Assembly (NCBI GenBank): GCA_947304355.1 | Contig: CAMZAX010000014.1 | Coordinates: forward strand, 1 to 57,077 | Origin: an uncultured Selenomonadales bacterium | GTDB taxonomy: Bacteria > Bacillota > Negativicutes > Selenomonadales > Selenomonadaceae | DNA: 57,077 bases | Direction: 5' to 3' | In this document: piece after piece, positions 42,619-49,511 of the stretch | Position numbering within the stretch: position 1 is the stretch's first letter | Layout: each line of letters begins with the position of its first letter | Notes under the pieces: model-generated | The model's database searches: none | What the model saw: only the letters and a program-made list of their open reading frames with translations | What the model was told of the DNA's origin: nothing | Made by a program: the position numbers and the translations under genes

Positions 42619-43905
42619 TTAGGGTCTGGGTTTGCCGCATTCGGCGCAGAACTTGCCTTTGTTGACGGCACCGCATTCGCAAGTCCACTCGTTGCTTACG
42701 GGCTTGGGCTTGCCGCATTCGGAACAGAATTTGCCTTTGTTGACGGCACCGCATTCGCAACGCCACTCGTTGACGACGGGCTTGGGCGCGCCGCATTCCG
42801 CGCAAAAATTTCCGCGATTGCCGTCGTGACCGCAAGCCGAACATTTCCACGTCGAGGGCTGTTGCCGGTGAGCTTGAGCAGCTTGCTGTTGTTGCTGAGC
42901 CATTGCGAACAGGTTGCCCGCGTTGCCGCCGCCCGCTTGAGCCGCCATGCCCATGCCCATGAAGCCCGTCATTGCGCCCGCCGTGTTTTGCGCCGCCGAC
43001 TGCATTGCCGAAGCCTGTGCGCCCGTCAAGTGAGCCGCCGCCATTGCCGGGTTGCGAAGCGCGCCGTTGCGTTGCATTTCTTTAATCATTTGCGCATCTT
43101 CGTCGCTCGCGCTGACGTTGGACACGCCGAACGACACGATTTGCAAGCCGCGCAGGTCGCCCCACTTTTTGGTTAGGACTTCGTTGAGCGCGTCGGCGAT
43201 TTCAACCGTGTGCGCGGGCAAAGCACTGTAACGAATTCCAAGTTCGGAAATTTTTGCAAAGGCGGGTTGCAACGCCGTAAGCAATTCGGTCTTCAACTGT
43301 CCGTCGATTTCGGAGCGGTTGTAAGTCTCCTTGACGTTGCCGCAGACGTTTTTATAAAACAGAATCGGATTGACGATACGATAGCTGTAGGAGCCGAAAC
43401 ATTTAATCGCGATGTCAACGTCGAGCCCGATATTGTAGTCGACGACGCGGAACGGAACGGGCGTGGGCGTGCCGTACTTGTTGCCGACGATTTCTTTCGT
43501 ATTGAAGTAATAGACGCGTTCGTCCTTGCCGGTGTCGCCGCCGAAGGCAAATCGTTCTTTCATGGCGAAGAAAATATTTTGGATGTTCTCGGCGAGGGTC
43601 TTGTTGTCATTGAAGAGGCTGGGCTCCGTCGATTTGTCGTAAATGTATTCGCCGCTGTCGGCGCAGAAGTCGATAACCTTGCCCTGCTGAACGATCATCA
43701 TGCATTGCCCTTCGTTGACGGAAATGCGCGAGCCGTTGGTAATGATGTTGTCGTCGCCGTCGTTCGAACTCCAGCTGTGGCTTTTGCGCCTGTGCCCCTT
43801 GGCGACAAGAATTTCGGGCGAGAGACTGTCGCAGTAAATGAATTCTTTCCATTGGTCGCCGAGCACGCCGCCCGCCGAAGCCAATGCCGCTTGAATCAAT
43901 CCCAT
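42619..43905 (-). CDS. SPFH-domain protein with three C-terminal zinc ribbons
   Basis: This 428-residue protein resembles the YdjI/virion-core-like SPFH group. The N-terminal segment GDQWKEFIYCDSLSPEILV leads into a band-7/SPFH domain (about residues 30-270). An Ala/Gln/Met-rich linker follows (residues 285-345). Three short zinc ribbons end the chain: CSACGHDGNRGNFCAECG, CECGAVNKGKFCSECG and CECGAVNKGKFCAECG. The second and third are near copies at DNA level, so the gene has gained ribbons by duplication. Such proteins assemble on membranes, and the role here is unknown. The start ATG follows GAGGAGA. Confidence 0.85.
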   Translation of the reverse strand: MGLIQAALASAGGVLGDQWKEFIYCDSLSPEILVAKGHRRKSHSWSSNDGDDNIITNGSRISVNEGQCMMIVQQGKVIDFCADSGEYIYDKSTEPSLFNDNKTLAENIQNIFFAMKERFAFGGDTGKDERVYYFNTKEIVGNKYGTPTPVPFRVVDYNIGLDVDIAIKCFGSYSYRIVNPILFYKNVCGNVKETYNRSEIDGQLKTELLTALQPAFAKISELGIRYSALPAHTVEIADALNEVLTKKWGDLRGLQIVSFGVSNVSASDEDAQMIKEMQRNGALRNPAMAAAHLTGAQASAMQSAAQNTAGAMTGFMGMGMAAQAGGGNAGNLFAMAQQQQQAAQAHRQQPSTWKCSACGHDGNRGNFCAECGAPKPVVNEWRCECGAVNKGKFCSECGKPKPVSNEWTCECGAVNKGKFCAECGKPRP

Positions 43906-44020
43906 GGAAAATTCTCCTCTCGTTGAAAAAATTTTTGCGCGGGCAGGATTATAACACGCAAGCGGAAAATTTTACTGAAATTTAACTATAAACCGTTAAA
44001 ATCTTGGCGAGGTGATAAAC

Positions 44021-44494
44021 ATGAAGAAAATCGCATTAATCGTCGCGGCAACGTTCTTGGTCGCGATTATGAGTTTCGCAACGGCGTCGGCCGCTTCGGC
44101 GCGTTGGCAGAAGGAAGACACTTCAAAATTTCCGGCGGAGGTTTTGCGGCTCGTCAACGTGGAGCGCGCGCGGGTCGGCTTGCAACCGCTTAGATTCGCT
44201 GACGACTTGGCGGCGAGCGCGTTGATTCGGGCGCGAGAGATTCCGATTAAATTTTCGCACACGCGTCCCAACGGCTCAAAGTGTTTCACGGCGATGCCGC
44301 AAATCGGACACATACTCGGCGAAAATCTTGCGGGCGGACAGCGTACGCCAAAACAAGTCGTCGAAGCGTGGATGAATTCCGAAACGCACCGCGCCAATAT
44401 CTTGAACAAATCCTTTCGCGAATTGGGCGTCGTCTATTATTACCAATCGAATTCAAAGTACAAGCATTATTGGGTTCAGCACTTCAGAGGTTAA
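44021..44494 (+). CDS. Secreted CAP (SCP/PR-1) domain protein
   Basis: This 157-residue protein has a signal peptide (MKKIALIVAATFLVAIMSFA, cut near ASA-24) and one CAP domain: VLRLVNVERARVGLQPLRF, LIRAREIPIKFSHTRPNG, GENLAGGQRTPKQVVEAWMNSETHRANIL and a final YYYQSNSKYKHYWVQHF. The His and Glu residues of the CAP cleft are present. Bacterial CAP proteins are exported and of varied or unknown function. ATG 44021 follows GAGGTGATAAAC. It is monocistronic. Confidence 0.9.
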   Translation: MKKIALIVAATFLVAIMSFATASAASARWQKEDTSKFPAEVLRLVNVERARVGLQPLRFADDLAASALIRAREIPIKFSHTRPNGSKCFTAMPQIGHILGENLAGGQRTPKQVVEAWMNSETHRANILNKSFRELGVVYYYQSNSKYKHYWVQHFRG

Positions 44495-44514
44495 AGCTTA
44501 CAAAAAAATCCCCG

Positions 44515-44535
44515 ACGGCAACGTGACGTTGCATC
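44515..44535 (+). repeat. Inverted repeat GCAACGT-G-ACGTTGC
   Basis: GCAACGT and ACGTTGC are separated by one base, after CCCCGACG. The same inverted repeat, with the neighbouring ATCC/GGAT, occurs on the other strand at 49471-49487. Confidence 0.6.
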
Positions 44536-44538
44536 CTG

Positions 44539-44609
44539 CAGTCGCGCCGCAAGTCGTTGACAGCTCAAACGTTACGACCGCGTTCATACGCAAAAAAAAT
44601 CCCGCCGCT
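44539..44609 (+). repeat. Diverged intergenic repeat, copy 2
   Basis: Partner of 33281-33350. The best conserved part is CCGCGTTCATACGC, A8 and TCCCGCCGCT, which leads into a terminator in both places. Confidence 0.6.
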
Positions 44610-44630
44610 GTGACGGGAAAAATTTTTTTA
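44592..44630 (-). terminator. Bidirectional terminator between CAP gene and rodZ
   Basis: CCCGCC and GACGGG form a 6-base stem around GCTGT. A8 lies on the left and T7 on the right, so it can end rodZ on the minus strand and the CAP gene on the plus strand. Confidence 0.7.
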
Positions 44631-44644
44631 TGTAATGTTGTTAA

Positions 44645-45448
44645 TTAACTGCGTGAAAAAGTTTTGTCGACGACATCGCCGACGCCGCCGAGGATGCCGA
44701 CGCTCTTGCCGTCTTGGAAGAATTCAACCGCGCCCGCGTTGCCGAGGCGGAAAGTGATGTTGTCCTTGCCTTCCCACGAAATGGTTTGACCGCCTTCAAT
44801 GACGCCTTCCTGAACAACTGCGCCGTCAACGGTGACCAACGTCCAGCAACGGTCGTTGAAACGCGCTTGCACTGCCACGACGTCCGGTTTGGGAGCAGGG
44901 TTGGCTTGCGCGACGGGCACGGGAGCTTCGGCGGGCGCAGGTTCGGGCGCGACGGGTTGTTCCTGTTGTACGGGCTTATCAACCTTTGCAATGTCGCCGC
45001 CTTCGGAGCCGCCCGACAAGAATGCCCATGCACTGCCCGCCACTATCGCGAACGCGACGACTGCCGCCGCTATCAGCTTGAAGGGCAAGGGCGACCGTTC
45101 CTGCTGAATCGAATGACCGAGCGGTTTTTTCTCCTGCTTGACGGGTTTCTGCTCAACGGGCTTTTCAACGACGGGCGCGGCGTTGTCGACTTCGGGCTGC
45201 GGTTCGGGTGTCGCCTCAAGTTCGTGCATGTCCGTCGCGAATTCCTTGCCGACGGAATCAACGTCCAAGCCGAGAAATTTCGCGTAATTCTTGATGAAGC
45301 CTTTGGTGTAAACTTTGCCCGGCAGCTTGTCGTATTCGCCGTTTTCGATTGCTTCTATGTAAAGGGCGCGGATACTTGTGCCCTGCTCAATGTCGCTGAT
45401 TGATAAATTCTGTCGTTCGCGTTCTTGTCGCAATGTGTAACCTACCAT
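44645..45448 (-). CDS. rodZ: RodZ-like cell-shape protein
   Basis: This 267-residue protein has the RodZ plan. An N-terminal cytoplasmic Xre/HTH_25 domain (GYTLRQERERQNLSISDIEQG, residues 2-70) would bind MreB. A Pro/Glu/Lys linker and one membrane helix follow (KLIAAAVVAFAIVAGSAWAF, about residues 122-142). The external linker is Pro/Ala-rich, and the C-terminal DUF4115 beta domain reads VQARFNDRCWTLVTVDGAVVQ and WEGKDNITFRLGNAG. RodZ helps the elongasome set rod or curved shape. The start at 45448 fits GGAG nine bases upstream; the ATG three codons earlier is too close to it. Promoter at 45473. Confidence 0.9.
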   Translation of the reverse strand: MVGYTLRQERERQNLSISDIEQGTSIRALYIEAIENGEYDKLPGKVYTKGFIKNYAKFLGLDVDSVGKEFATDMHELEATPEPQPEVDNAAPVVEKPVEQKPVKQEKKPLGHSIQQERSPLPFKLIAAAVVAFAIVAGSAWAFLSGGSEGGDIAKVDKPVQQEQPVAPEPAPAEAPVPVAQANPAPKPDVVAVQARFNDRCWTLVTVDGAVVQEGVIEGGQTISWEGKDNITFRLGNAGAVEFFQDGKSVGILGGVGDVVDKTFSRS

Positions 45449-45472
45449 AACAAACATCTCCTTTCACGGCGC

Positions 45473-45501
45473 ATTATAGACGACTGATTTTAAAAATACA
45501 A
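45473..45501 (-). promoter_or_regulatory. Sigma70-type promoter of rodZ
   Basis: On the minus strand TTGTAT (45501-45496) and TATAAT (45478-45473) are 17 bases apart, 25 bases before the start codon. An AAGGGAC heptamer array begins 10 bases upstream of the -35 box. Confidence 0.7.
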
Positions 45502-45511
45502 GTGGTTTTAT

Positions 45512-45535
45512 AAGGGACAAGGGAAAAGGGACAAG
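45512..45535 (+). repeat. Tandem heptamers AAGGGAC
   Basis: AAGGGAC, AAGGGAA, AAGGGAC and AAG run in phase between the rodZ promoter and the terminator of the double-glycine gene. It is the complement of the GTCCCTT unit at 12631. Confidence 0.9.
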
Positions 45536-45543
45536 TCTTAAAC

Positions 45544-45568
45544 AAAAAGACAGCCCCCGAAGAGACTG
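45544..45568 (-). terminator. Terminator after double-glycine gene 2
   Basis: On the minus strand CAGTCTC, a TTCG loop and GGGGCTG pair over 7 bases (two G-T), followed by TCTTTTTG. Confidence 0.7.
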
Positions 45569-45598
45569 CCTGCCGGAAATGCCGTGTCTTGAGATTAA

Positions 45599-45964
45599 TT
45601 ACGCGTAACGAATGTCTTCGATGTTAATCCGTCCGGTATTGATTTTGACGGCGAGGTCGTAGAGAGCCGTTTGACGCGAAACGGGTCTGCCGAAGCCGTC
45701 GGCGTAAACGTTGGGGTGGTCGTCTTTGTTGTGCGCTTCGAAGTAGGTGCCTGCGCGCTGATAGAGTACGCCGAGCTTGCCGATTGCCGCGTCCTGGTTG
45801 GCGAGGTTGAACGGAATGCCGCAATACTGCATGAGGTACTGAATGTCCAGGTAGGATTCGGTCGCGTTGCCGCCCGCCACGTTTTCGAGAGCCGCGTCGT
45901 CGAGCTTCTCGTTTTCGAGAGCCGCCTTGAGTTCTTCGTTGGTGTAAGTCTTCTTTTCAGTCAT
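45599..45964 (-). CDS. Double-glycine-leader protein (bacteriocin-like or exported peptide)
   Basis: This 121-residue protein starts at ATG 45964 behind AAAGGAG; the open frame continues upstream without a ribosome site. The leader ends in LDDAALENVAGG (residues 21-32), matching the ELDNVAGG leader at 14929-15240. Cleavage after G32 would free an 89-residue product with one Cys, many Tyr/Asn/Asp residues and no clear family (YLDIQYLMQYCGIPF, then TYFEAHNKDDHPNVYADGFG). The two cores do not align by eye, so the leader and promoter are shared while the payload differs. No export or modification genes are near. The function is unknown. Confidence 0.7.
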   Translation of the reverse strand: MTEKKTYTNEELKAALENEKLDDAALENVAGGNATESYLDIQYLMQYCGIPFNLANQDAAIGKLGVLYQRAGTYFEAHNKDDHPNVYADGFGRPVSRQTALYDLAVKINTGRINIEDIRYA

Positions 45965-46000
45965 TTTTATCAATCTCCTTTTGGTTTGTTTGAAATTTTT

Positions 46001-46043
46001 CTTTCTGCAGCTTATACGCCCGCCGCGCCGATTTGTTACACGC
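46001..46043 (-). promoter_or_regulatory. Shared promoter element upstream of double-glycine gene 2
   Basis: On the minus strand CGTATAAGCTGCAGAAAG (46018-46001) matches 15301-15284 at 17 of 18 bases. GTAACAAATC lies 19-30 bases further upstream, as at the other gene. TATAAG is the likely -10 box. Confidence 0.6.
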
Positions 46044-46058
46044 GCAGAAAAAAATTTT

Positions 46059-47060
46059 TTAGTCGACGGTGACGAGTTCGTAAGTCGAAGTGCCCATTTG
46101 GTGTTGAGCCATAGCGGACAGCTGGCGCAAACCCGAACGGCTTTCGATGCGTTCAATCAGCGAATTCTTGCGGTTGTCGGGGAAGGCGTAAACCATATCG
46201 ACGGCGGCCTGGTCGACGGCGAGGATGTCGGTCGACGCGAGAATTCCCAAGTCGGGCAACTCCGGTGCGGCGGCTCCCGCGCCCGCGCAATCGCAATCGA
46301 TGCTGAGCCGTTGCAAGACATTTATAAAGACGATTTGCTTGCCGAAGTGGTCGCAAATCGCCTTGCCGCTGTCCGCCATGAGTTCCATTAAGGTATCGCC
46401 CAAAACCCATTCGCCGTAGTCTTCGAGCCCGTGGACTTGCCGCTTGCCCACTTTGCCGGACGCGCAGCCGATTGCGATATTTTTCAACGAACCGCCGAAG
46501 CCGCCCATTGCGTGTCCTTTGAAGTGCGTCAACACGACAAGCGAATCGTAATCGGCGAGGTGCTTGCCCATTGCAACTTTTTTGAGATGGAAGCCGCCGC
46601 TTACCGGGAAGTCAACGTCGCCGTCTTCGTCAATGATGTCGACGGGGCAAAACGTCCAGCCGTTGGCTTTCAAAACTTTCCTGTGACGTTCGGTCGACGA
46701 GCGCGCGCCGCCGTAAGCAACGTTCGCCTCGATAATCGTCGAATTGGGGATTTGCGCTTGAAAGGGCGCAACCAAGTCGGGGCGCAAGATGTTTGGGCCG
46801 TTGGGTTCGCCCGTGTGCAATTTGATTGCAACCTTGCCCGTGATTTGCGAATTGATTTTTCCGTAAAGCTTAATCAAATGATCGGCGTCGATTGTTTTGC
46901 TGAAATAAACCGTCGCCTTGTCGGCGGGCGGGATTTTCTCCGCAACCGCAATGTTTTGACTGACTGCCGCTTTATCTGAACAGCCCGCCAAGCCGCTCGA
47001 CAATCCGACGAGCCCCGCAATGCCTGCGAGCTTTACAAAATTTCTGCGCGTGAGTTTCAT
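46059..47060 (-). CDS. DUF362 protein with Tat/lipoprotein signal
   Basis: This 333-residue exported protein has a twin-arginine start (TRRNFVKLAGIAG) and a lipobox-like LAGC near residue 26. The DUF362 body follows: VAIKLHTGEPNGPNILRPD, TIIEANVAYGGARSSTERH, LVVLTHFKGHAMGGFGGSLKNIAIGCASG and an IDCDCAG segment. DUF362 proteins often carry Fe-S clusters; here the ferredoxin CxxCxxC pattern is not seen, only scattered Cys. The redox role is therefore unclear. ATG 47060 follows GGAGGCG. It has its own promoter at 47092 and precedes the double-glycine gene without overlap. Confidence 0.85.
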   Translation of the reverse strand: MKLTRRNFVKLAGIAGLVGLSSGLAGCSDKAAVSQNIAVAEKIPPADKATVYFSKTIDADHLIKLYGKINSQITGKVAIKLHTGEPNGPNILRPDLVAPFQAQIPNSTIIEANVAYGGARSSTERHRKVLKANGWTFCPVDIIDEDGDVDFPVSGGFHLKKVAMGKHLADYDSLVVLTHFKGHAMGGFGGSLKNIAIGCASGKVGKRQVHGLEDYGEWVLGDTLMELMADSGKAICDHFGKQIVFINVLQRLSIDCDCAGAGAAAPELPDLGILASTDILAVDQAAVDMVYAFPDNRKNSLIERIESRSGLRQLSAMAQHQMGTSTYELVTVD

Positions 47061-47091
47061 GACAAACGCCTCCAAAAAATACTTCAAGGCG

Positions 47092-47121
47092 ATTATAAGT
47101 TATAGAGTTGACTGCAAGCAA
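47092..47121 (-). promoter_or_regulatory. Promoter of the DUF362 gene
   Basis: On the minus strand TTGCTT (47121-47116) and TATAAT (47097-47092) are 18 bases apart, 31 bases before the start. Confidence 0.55.
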
Positions 47122-47164
47122 GCGATAAAAAAAATTTTTTTCACGCGCAAAATCGGACGCGGAG

Positions 47165-48064
47165 TCAACCGCTGAACATCACGCTTTCAAAGAACAGCCC
47201 GCAACGCGCCAAGTAATAGCGTTCGTTTTCAATCAGTATGCGGTCGGGAAAATCTTTGTCCATAAATAAGTTATTCGGCAACTCGACGGGCTCGCGGAAG
47301 TAAAGATAGCTTGAGCCCTTCATGAGCGTCAGGCGGTGCGCACTGTTGATGTGGCGTCCCGCCTCCTTGAGGATTTGATACGGGTACAACTCGGCAAGGC
47401 ACTGCATGAGCGCGACATAACGGGTCTTCTCGTTGGCAAACGGACCGTGACGCTTGCCCTCCAACGTGAAGAACAAATTCCCGAAAACTTGCGGCTCGGC
47501 GCGTCCGTAAGTCGTCGCGTGCGGCAAGATGACCTTTGAACTTTTCGGCGCGTAGACTTCCATTGCGTCCAGCGTCGCCAACATTTCCTCGATAGTTTGA
47601 TTCAAATGTAAAACGGGCTTTTGATTGCGCTGTCTCTTCGGCGGCGGCGGCATTTCGACGGTCGGCGTTTTCGGCAGATAATTTTCAGGCAACAGCGGCT
47701 CGCAGACTTCGATTCGCATCGGAAGGTTGCGGACGTCCGTGCGGCTGATGATGAATTTTATCGCCTTGATAATTTGCCGGGACGTGCGTTGCGTCTCCAA
47801 GTAGATTATCGGCGCGATTTTCTTCGGGCGTTGCATATCAATTGTATTAGTCCTTAAAAAAAGTGTCCGCGTCGGGTCGGTGCTGCACAGGCTGTTTATT
47901 ACGTCGGGAAATTCGACGCAGAGGCATTTGACCGCGATAAAGAACAGCTCCTGCCAATCGTGCACGGGGATGCGTTCGTCGAAGTAAATCAGCGCAACGG
48001 GCATTTCGGTTTCGGTTACCTCTTGCGACTTCGCGGCAAAGTCGATGATTCTTCCGTTCGGCAA
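47165..48064 (-). CDS. Hypothetical cytoplasmic protein
   Basis: This protein of about 299 residues has no family that I recognise and no signal or membrane segment. An N-terminal alpha/beta part (VALIYFDERIPVHDWQELFFIAVK) is followed by a Pro/Lys/Arg-rich linker (MPPPPKRQRNQKP, about residues 145-157). The C-terminal part contains FFTLEGKRHGPFANEKTRYVALMQCLAELYP and ends near YYLARCGLFFESVMF. The start is probably TTG 48064, with AGGAAGTGA eight bases upstream; GTG 48073 overlaps that site. The promoter is at 48099, back to back with that of the Hpt gene. Confidence 0.65.
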   Translation of the reverse strand: MPNGRIIDFAAKSQEVTETEMPVALIYFDERIPVHDWQELFFIAVKCLCVEFPDVINSLCSTDPTRTLFLRTNTIDMQRPKKIAPIIYLETQRTSRQIIKAIKFIISRTDVRNLPMRIEVCEPLLPENYLPKTPTVEMPPPPKRQRNQKPVLHLNQTIEEMLATLDAMEVYAPKSSKVILPHATTYGRAEPQVFGNLFFTLEGKRHGPFANEKTRYVALMQCLAELYPYQILKEAGRHINSAHRLTLMKGSSYLYFREPVELPNNLFMDKDFPDRILIENERYYLARCGLFFESVMFSG

Positions 48065-48098
48065 AAGTCTCACTTCCTTTCAAAATGTTTTCAGATTC

Positions 48099-48127
48099 AT
48101 TATAGACAATCGCCGCGCAAAATGCAA
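48099..48127 (-). promoter_or_regulatory. Promoter of the hypothetical gene at 47165
   Basis: On the minus strand TTGCAT (48127-48122) and TATAAT (48104-48099) are 17 bases apart. Confidence 0.65.
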
Positions 48128-48136
48128 AAAAATTTT

Positions 48137-48165
48137 TTGTCATTTTCAGGCGCAACTGCTATAAT
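48137..48165 (+). promoter_or_regulatory. Promoter of the Hpt gene
   Basis: TTGTCA at 48137 and TATAAT at 48160 are 17 bases apart, close to consensus. It is divergent from 48099-48127 with only 9 bases between the two -35 boxes. Confidence 0.75.
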
Positions 48166-48204
48166 CGACGCCGTAACGTTCAAATCTGTCAAGGAGGAAA
48201 TTTT

Positions 48205-48543
48205 ATGCTTACGATTGCAAAGCTTCAAGAATACGGCGTGAACACGAAGGAAGGTCTGGCGCGGTGCATGGGCATGGAAAAATTTTACTTCCGCATGCTC
48301 GGCATGGGTCTCAAAAACGATTCGTTCGAAAAACTCGGCAAAGCACTTGAAGACGGCAACTTGGAAGAAGCCTTCGAACAAGCGCACGCGCTCAAGGGCG
48401 TCGTCGGCAATCTCGCGCTCACTCCGATTTACGATCCGCTCGCCGATATGACTGAAATGCTCCGCGCAAAAAAAGACACCGACTACGTGGCGATGTACAA
48501 ACCGATTAAAGAGATTCGTGACAAGCTCGTTGCGGAACTGTAA
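48205..48543 (+). CDS. Histidine phosphotransfer (Hpt) domain protein
   Basis: This 112-residue single-domain helical protein passes phosphate between response-regulator receivers in a multistep phosphorelay. The active His is H61 in AFEQAHALKGVVGNLAL, which fits the HxLKG pattern. No kinase or regulator is adjacent. The start ATG follows AAGGAGG. It stands alone and ends directly in an AAGGGAC heptamer array. Confidence 0.88.
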   Translation: MLTIAKLQEYGVNTKEGLARCMGMEKFYFRMLGMGLKNDSFEKLGKALEDGNLEEAFEQAHALKGVVGNLALTPIYDPLADMTEMLRAKKDTDYVAMYKPIKEIRDKLVAEL

Positions 48544-48568
48544 GGGACAAGGAAAAAGGGACAAGGGG
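48542..48568 (+). repeat. Tandem heptamers AAGGGAC
   Basis: AAGGGAC, AAGGAAA, AAGGGAC and AAGGGG start inside the stop codon of the Hpt gene and fill the gap to the stop of the LysE-type gene. Confidence 0.85.
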
Positions 48569-49195
48569 TTAGGACAAAATCAATCCGACAGCGATTAACG
48601 TTAGGACGGTAGCCTCGACGCAGTTGAGGAGCCGCCCTATATTTTTTTTGCGCAAAAGCAACGTCCGCACACGACCCGCGAACAGAGCCACGATTGAAAA
48701 AATTATCAACGCTTGCGCCGCGAACGTCACGCCCAAAAATAAAATCGTCAAGCCCGCGCCGTCCCGCGACACGTCGACGAACTGCGGCAGGAACGCCAAA
48801 AAAAATAACAGCACCTTCGGATTGAGCACGTTCATCAAGACGCCGCGCTTGTACAGAGCTTTTGCCGCAACTTTCGCGCCTGCACGTGTCAACGAAATTT
48901 TTTTGCCCGCCCGCGCAGATTTGAACGCGCCGAACGCCAAGTACAGCAAGTAAGCCGCGCCGAAGATTTTCAGCAGGAACAAAGCCGTCGCCGACGATTT
49001 TATCAACGCCGCCACGCCGACCATTACGAGCGTCGTGTGGAAGACGATGCCGCTTACAAGCCCGCAAGCCAAAATTATTCCCGACTTCGCGCCGTCAGAC
49101 AGGCTTTTAGTCAGCAGATACAGGATGTCCGGACCGGGCGCGAGCGTCAGCAAAATCGACGCCGTTAGAAAATATGCAAACGTTGTTGTGTCCAT
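48569..49195 (-). CDS. LysE/RhtB-family amino-acid exporter
   Basis: This 208-residue inner-membrane protein has about six helices. The N-terminal pattern ASILLTLAPGPDILYLLTKSLSDGAKSGI is typical of the LysE/RhtB superfamily, which exports amino acids. Later parts include GVLMNVLNPKVLLFFLAFLPQFVD, also a family signature. The start at 49195 follows GGAGGTCACCTG. Upstream, the ferredoxin-like gene overlaps this start by 89 bases in another frame. It is convergent with the Hpt gene. Confidence 0.9.
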   Translation of the reverse strand: MDTTTFAYFLTASILLTLAPGPDILYLLTKSLSDGAKSGIILACGLVSGIVFHTTLVMVGVAALIKSSATALFLLKIFGAAYLLYLAFGAFKSARAGKKISLTRAGAKVAAKALYKRGVLMNVLNPKVLLFFLAFLPQFVDVSRDGAGLTILFLGVTFAAQALIIFSIVALFAGRVRTLLLRKKNIGRLLNCVEATVLTLIAVGLILS

Positions 49196-49373
49196 CAGGT
49201 GACCTCCTAAGTTGAATCGCGGCGACGGGGCAAATCGCGGCAATGGTGTCCCAATCCTCACCCCGCGTCGCGTCAAAGTGAATTTGTCCGTCGTAAGTCA
49301 CGCCGCCGCATTCGGATTCGCTCACGCACTCCAAGCACCGCACGCAGATTTTTTCGTCGTAAAAAATTTTCAT
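49107..49373 (-). CDS. Small ferredoxin-like Fe-S protein, reading into the LysE gene
   Basis: This 88-residue frame has a good start (AAGGAG before ATG 49373). Residues 1-57 match a single-cluster ferredoxin-like protein: CVRCLECVSESECGG, then DTIAAICPVAAIQL, giving the C-x2-C-x2-C...CP pattern of a [4Fe-4S] site. The remaining 31 residues come from the start of the LysE gene read in another frame and look unnatural. A TAG sits in a neighbouring frame directly before the LysE ribosome site. A one- or two-base indel may therefore have removed the original stop. The domain itself appears intact. Confidence 0.7.
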   Translation of the reverse strand: MKIFYDEKICVRCLECVSESECGGVTYDGQIHFDATRGEDWDTIAAICPVAAIQLRRSPDGHNNVCIFSNGVDFADARARSGHPVSAD

Positions 49374-49470
49374 AGAGCTCCTTTCGACAATCGGGCTAGA
49401 AATGCGCAGGCATTTCGTATGGACGCGGCGAATATCCCAAATCGTCGACAGATTTAATCGCGACCGTTGG

Positions 49471-49487
49471 ATGCAACGTCACGTTGC
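49471..49487 (+). repeat. Inverted repeat GCAACGT-C-ACGTTGC
   Basis: The same palindrome as at 44515-44535 in opposite orientation, here 25 bases before the glycosyltransferase start. It could be an operator or part of an intergenic repeat. Confidence 0.55.
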
Positions 49488-49511
49488 TTCTGCGACGGGG
49501 AGGGAAGTTTC

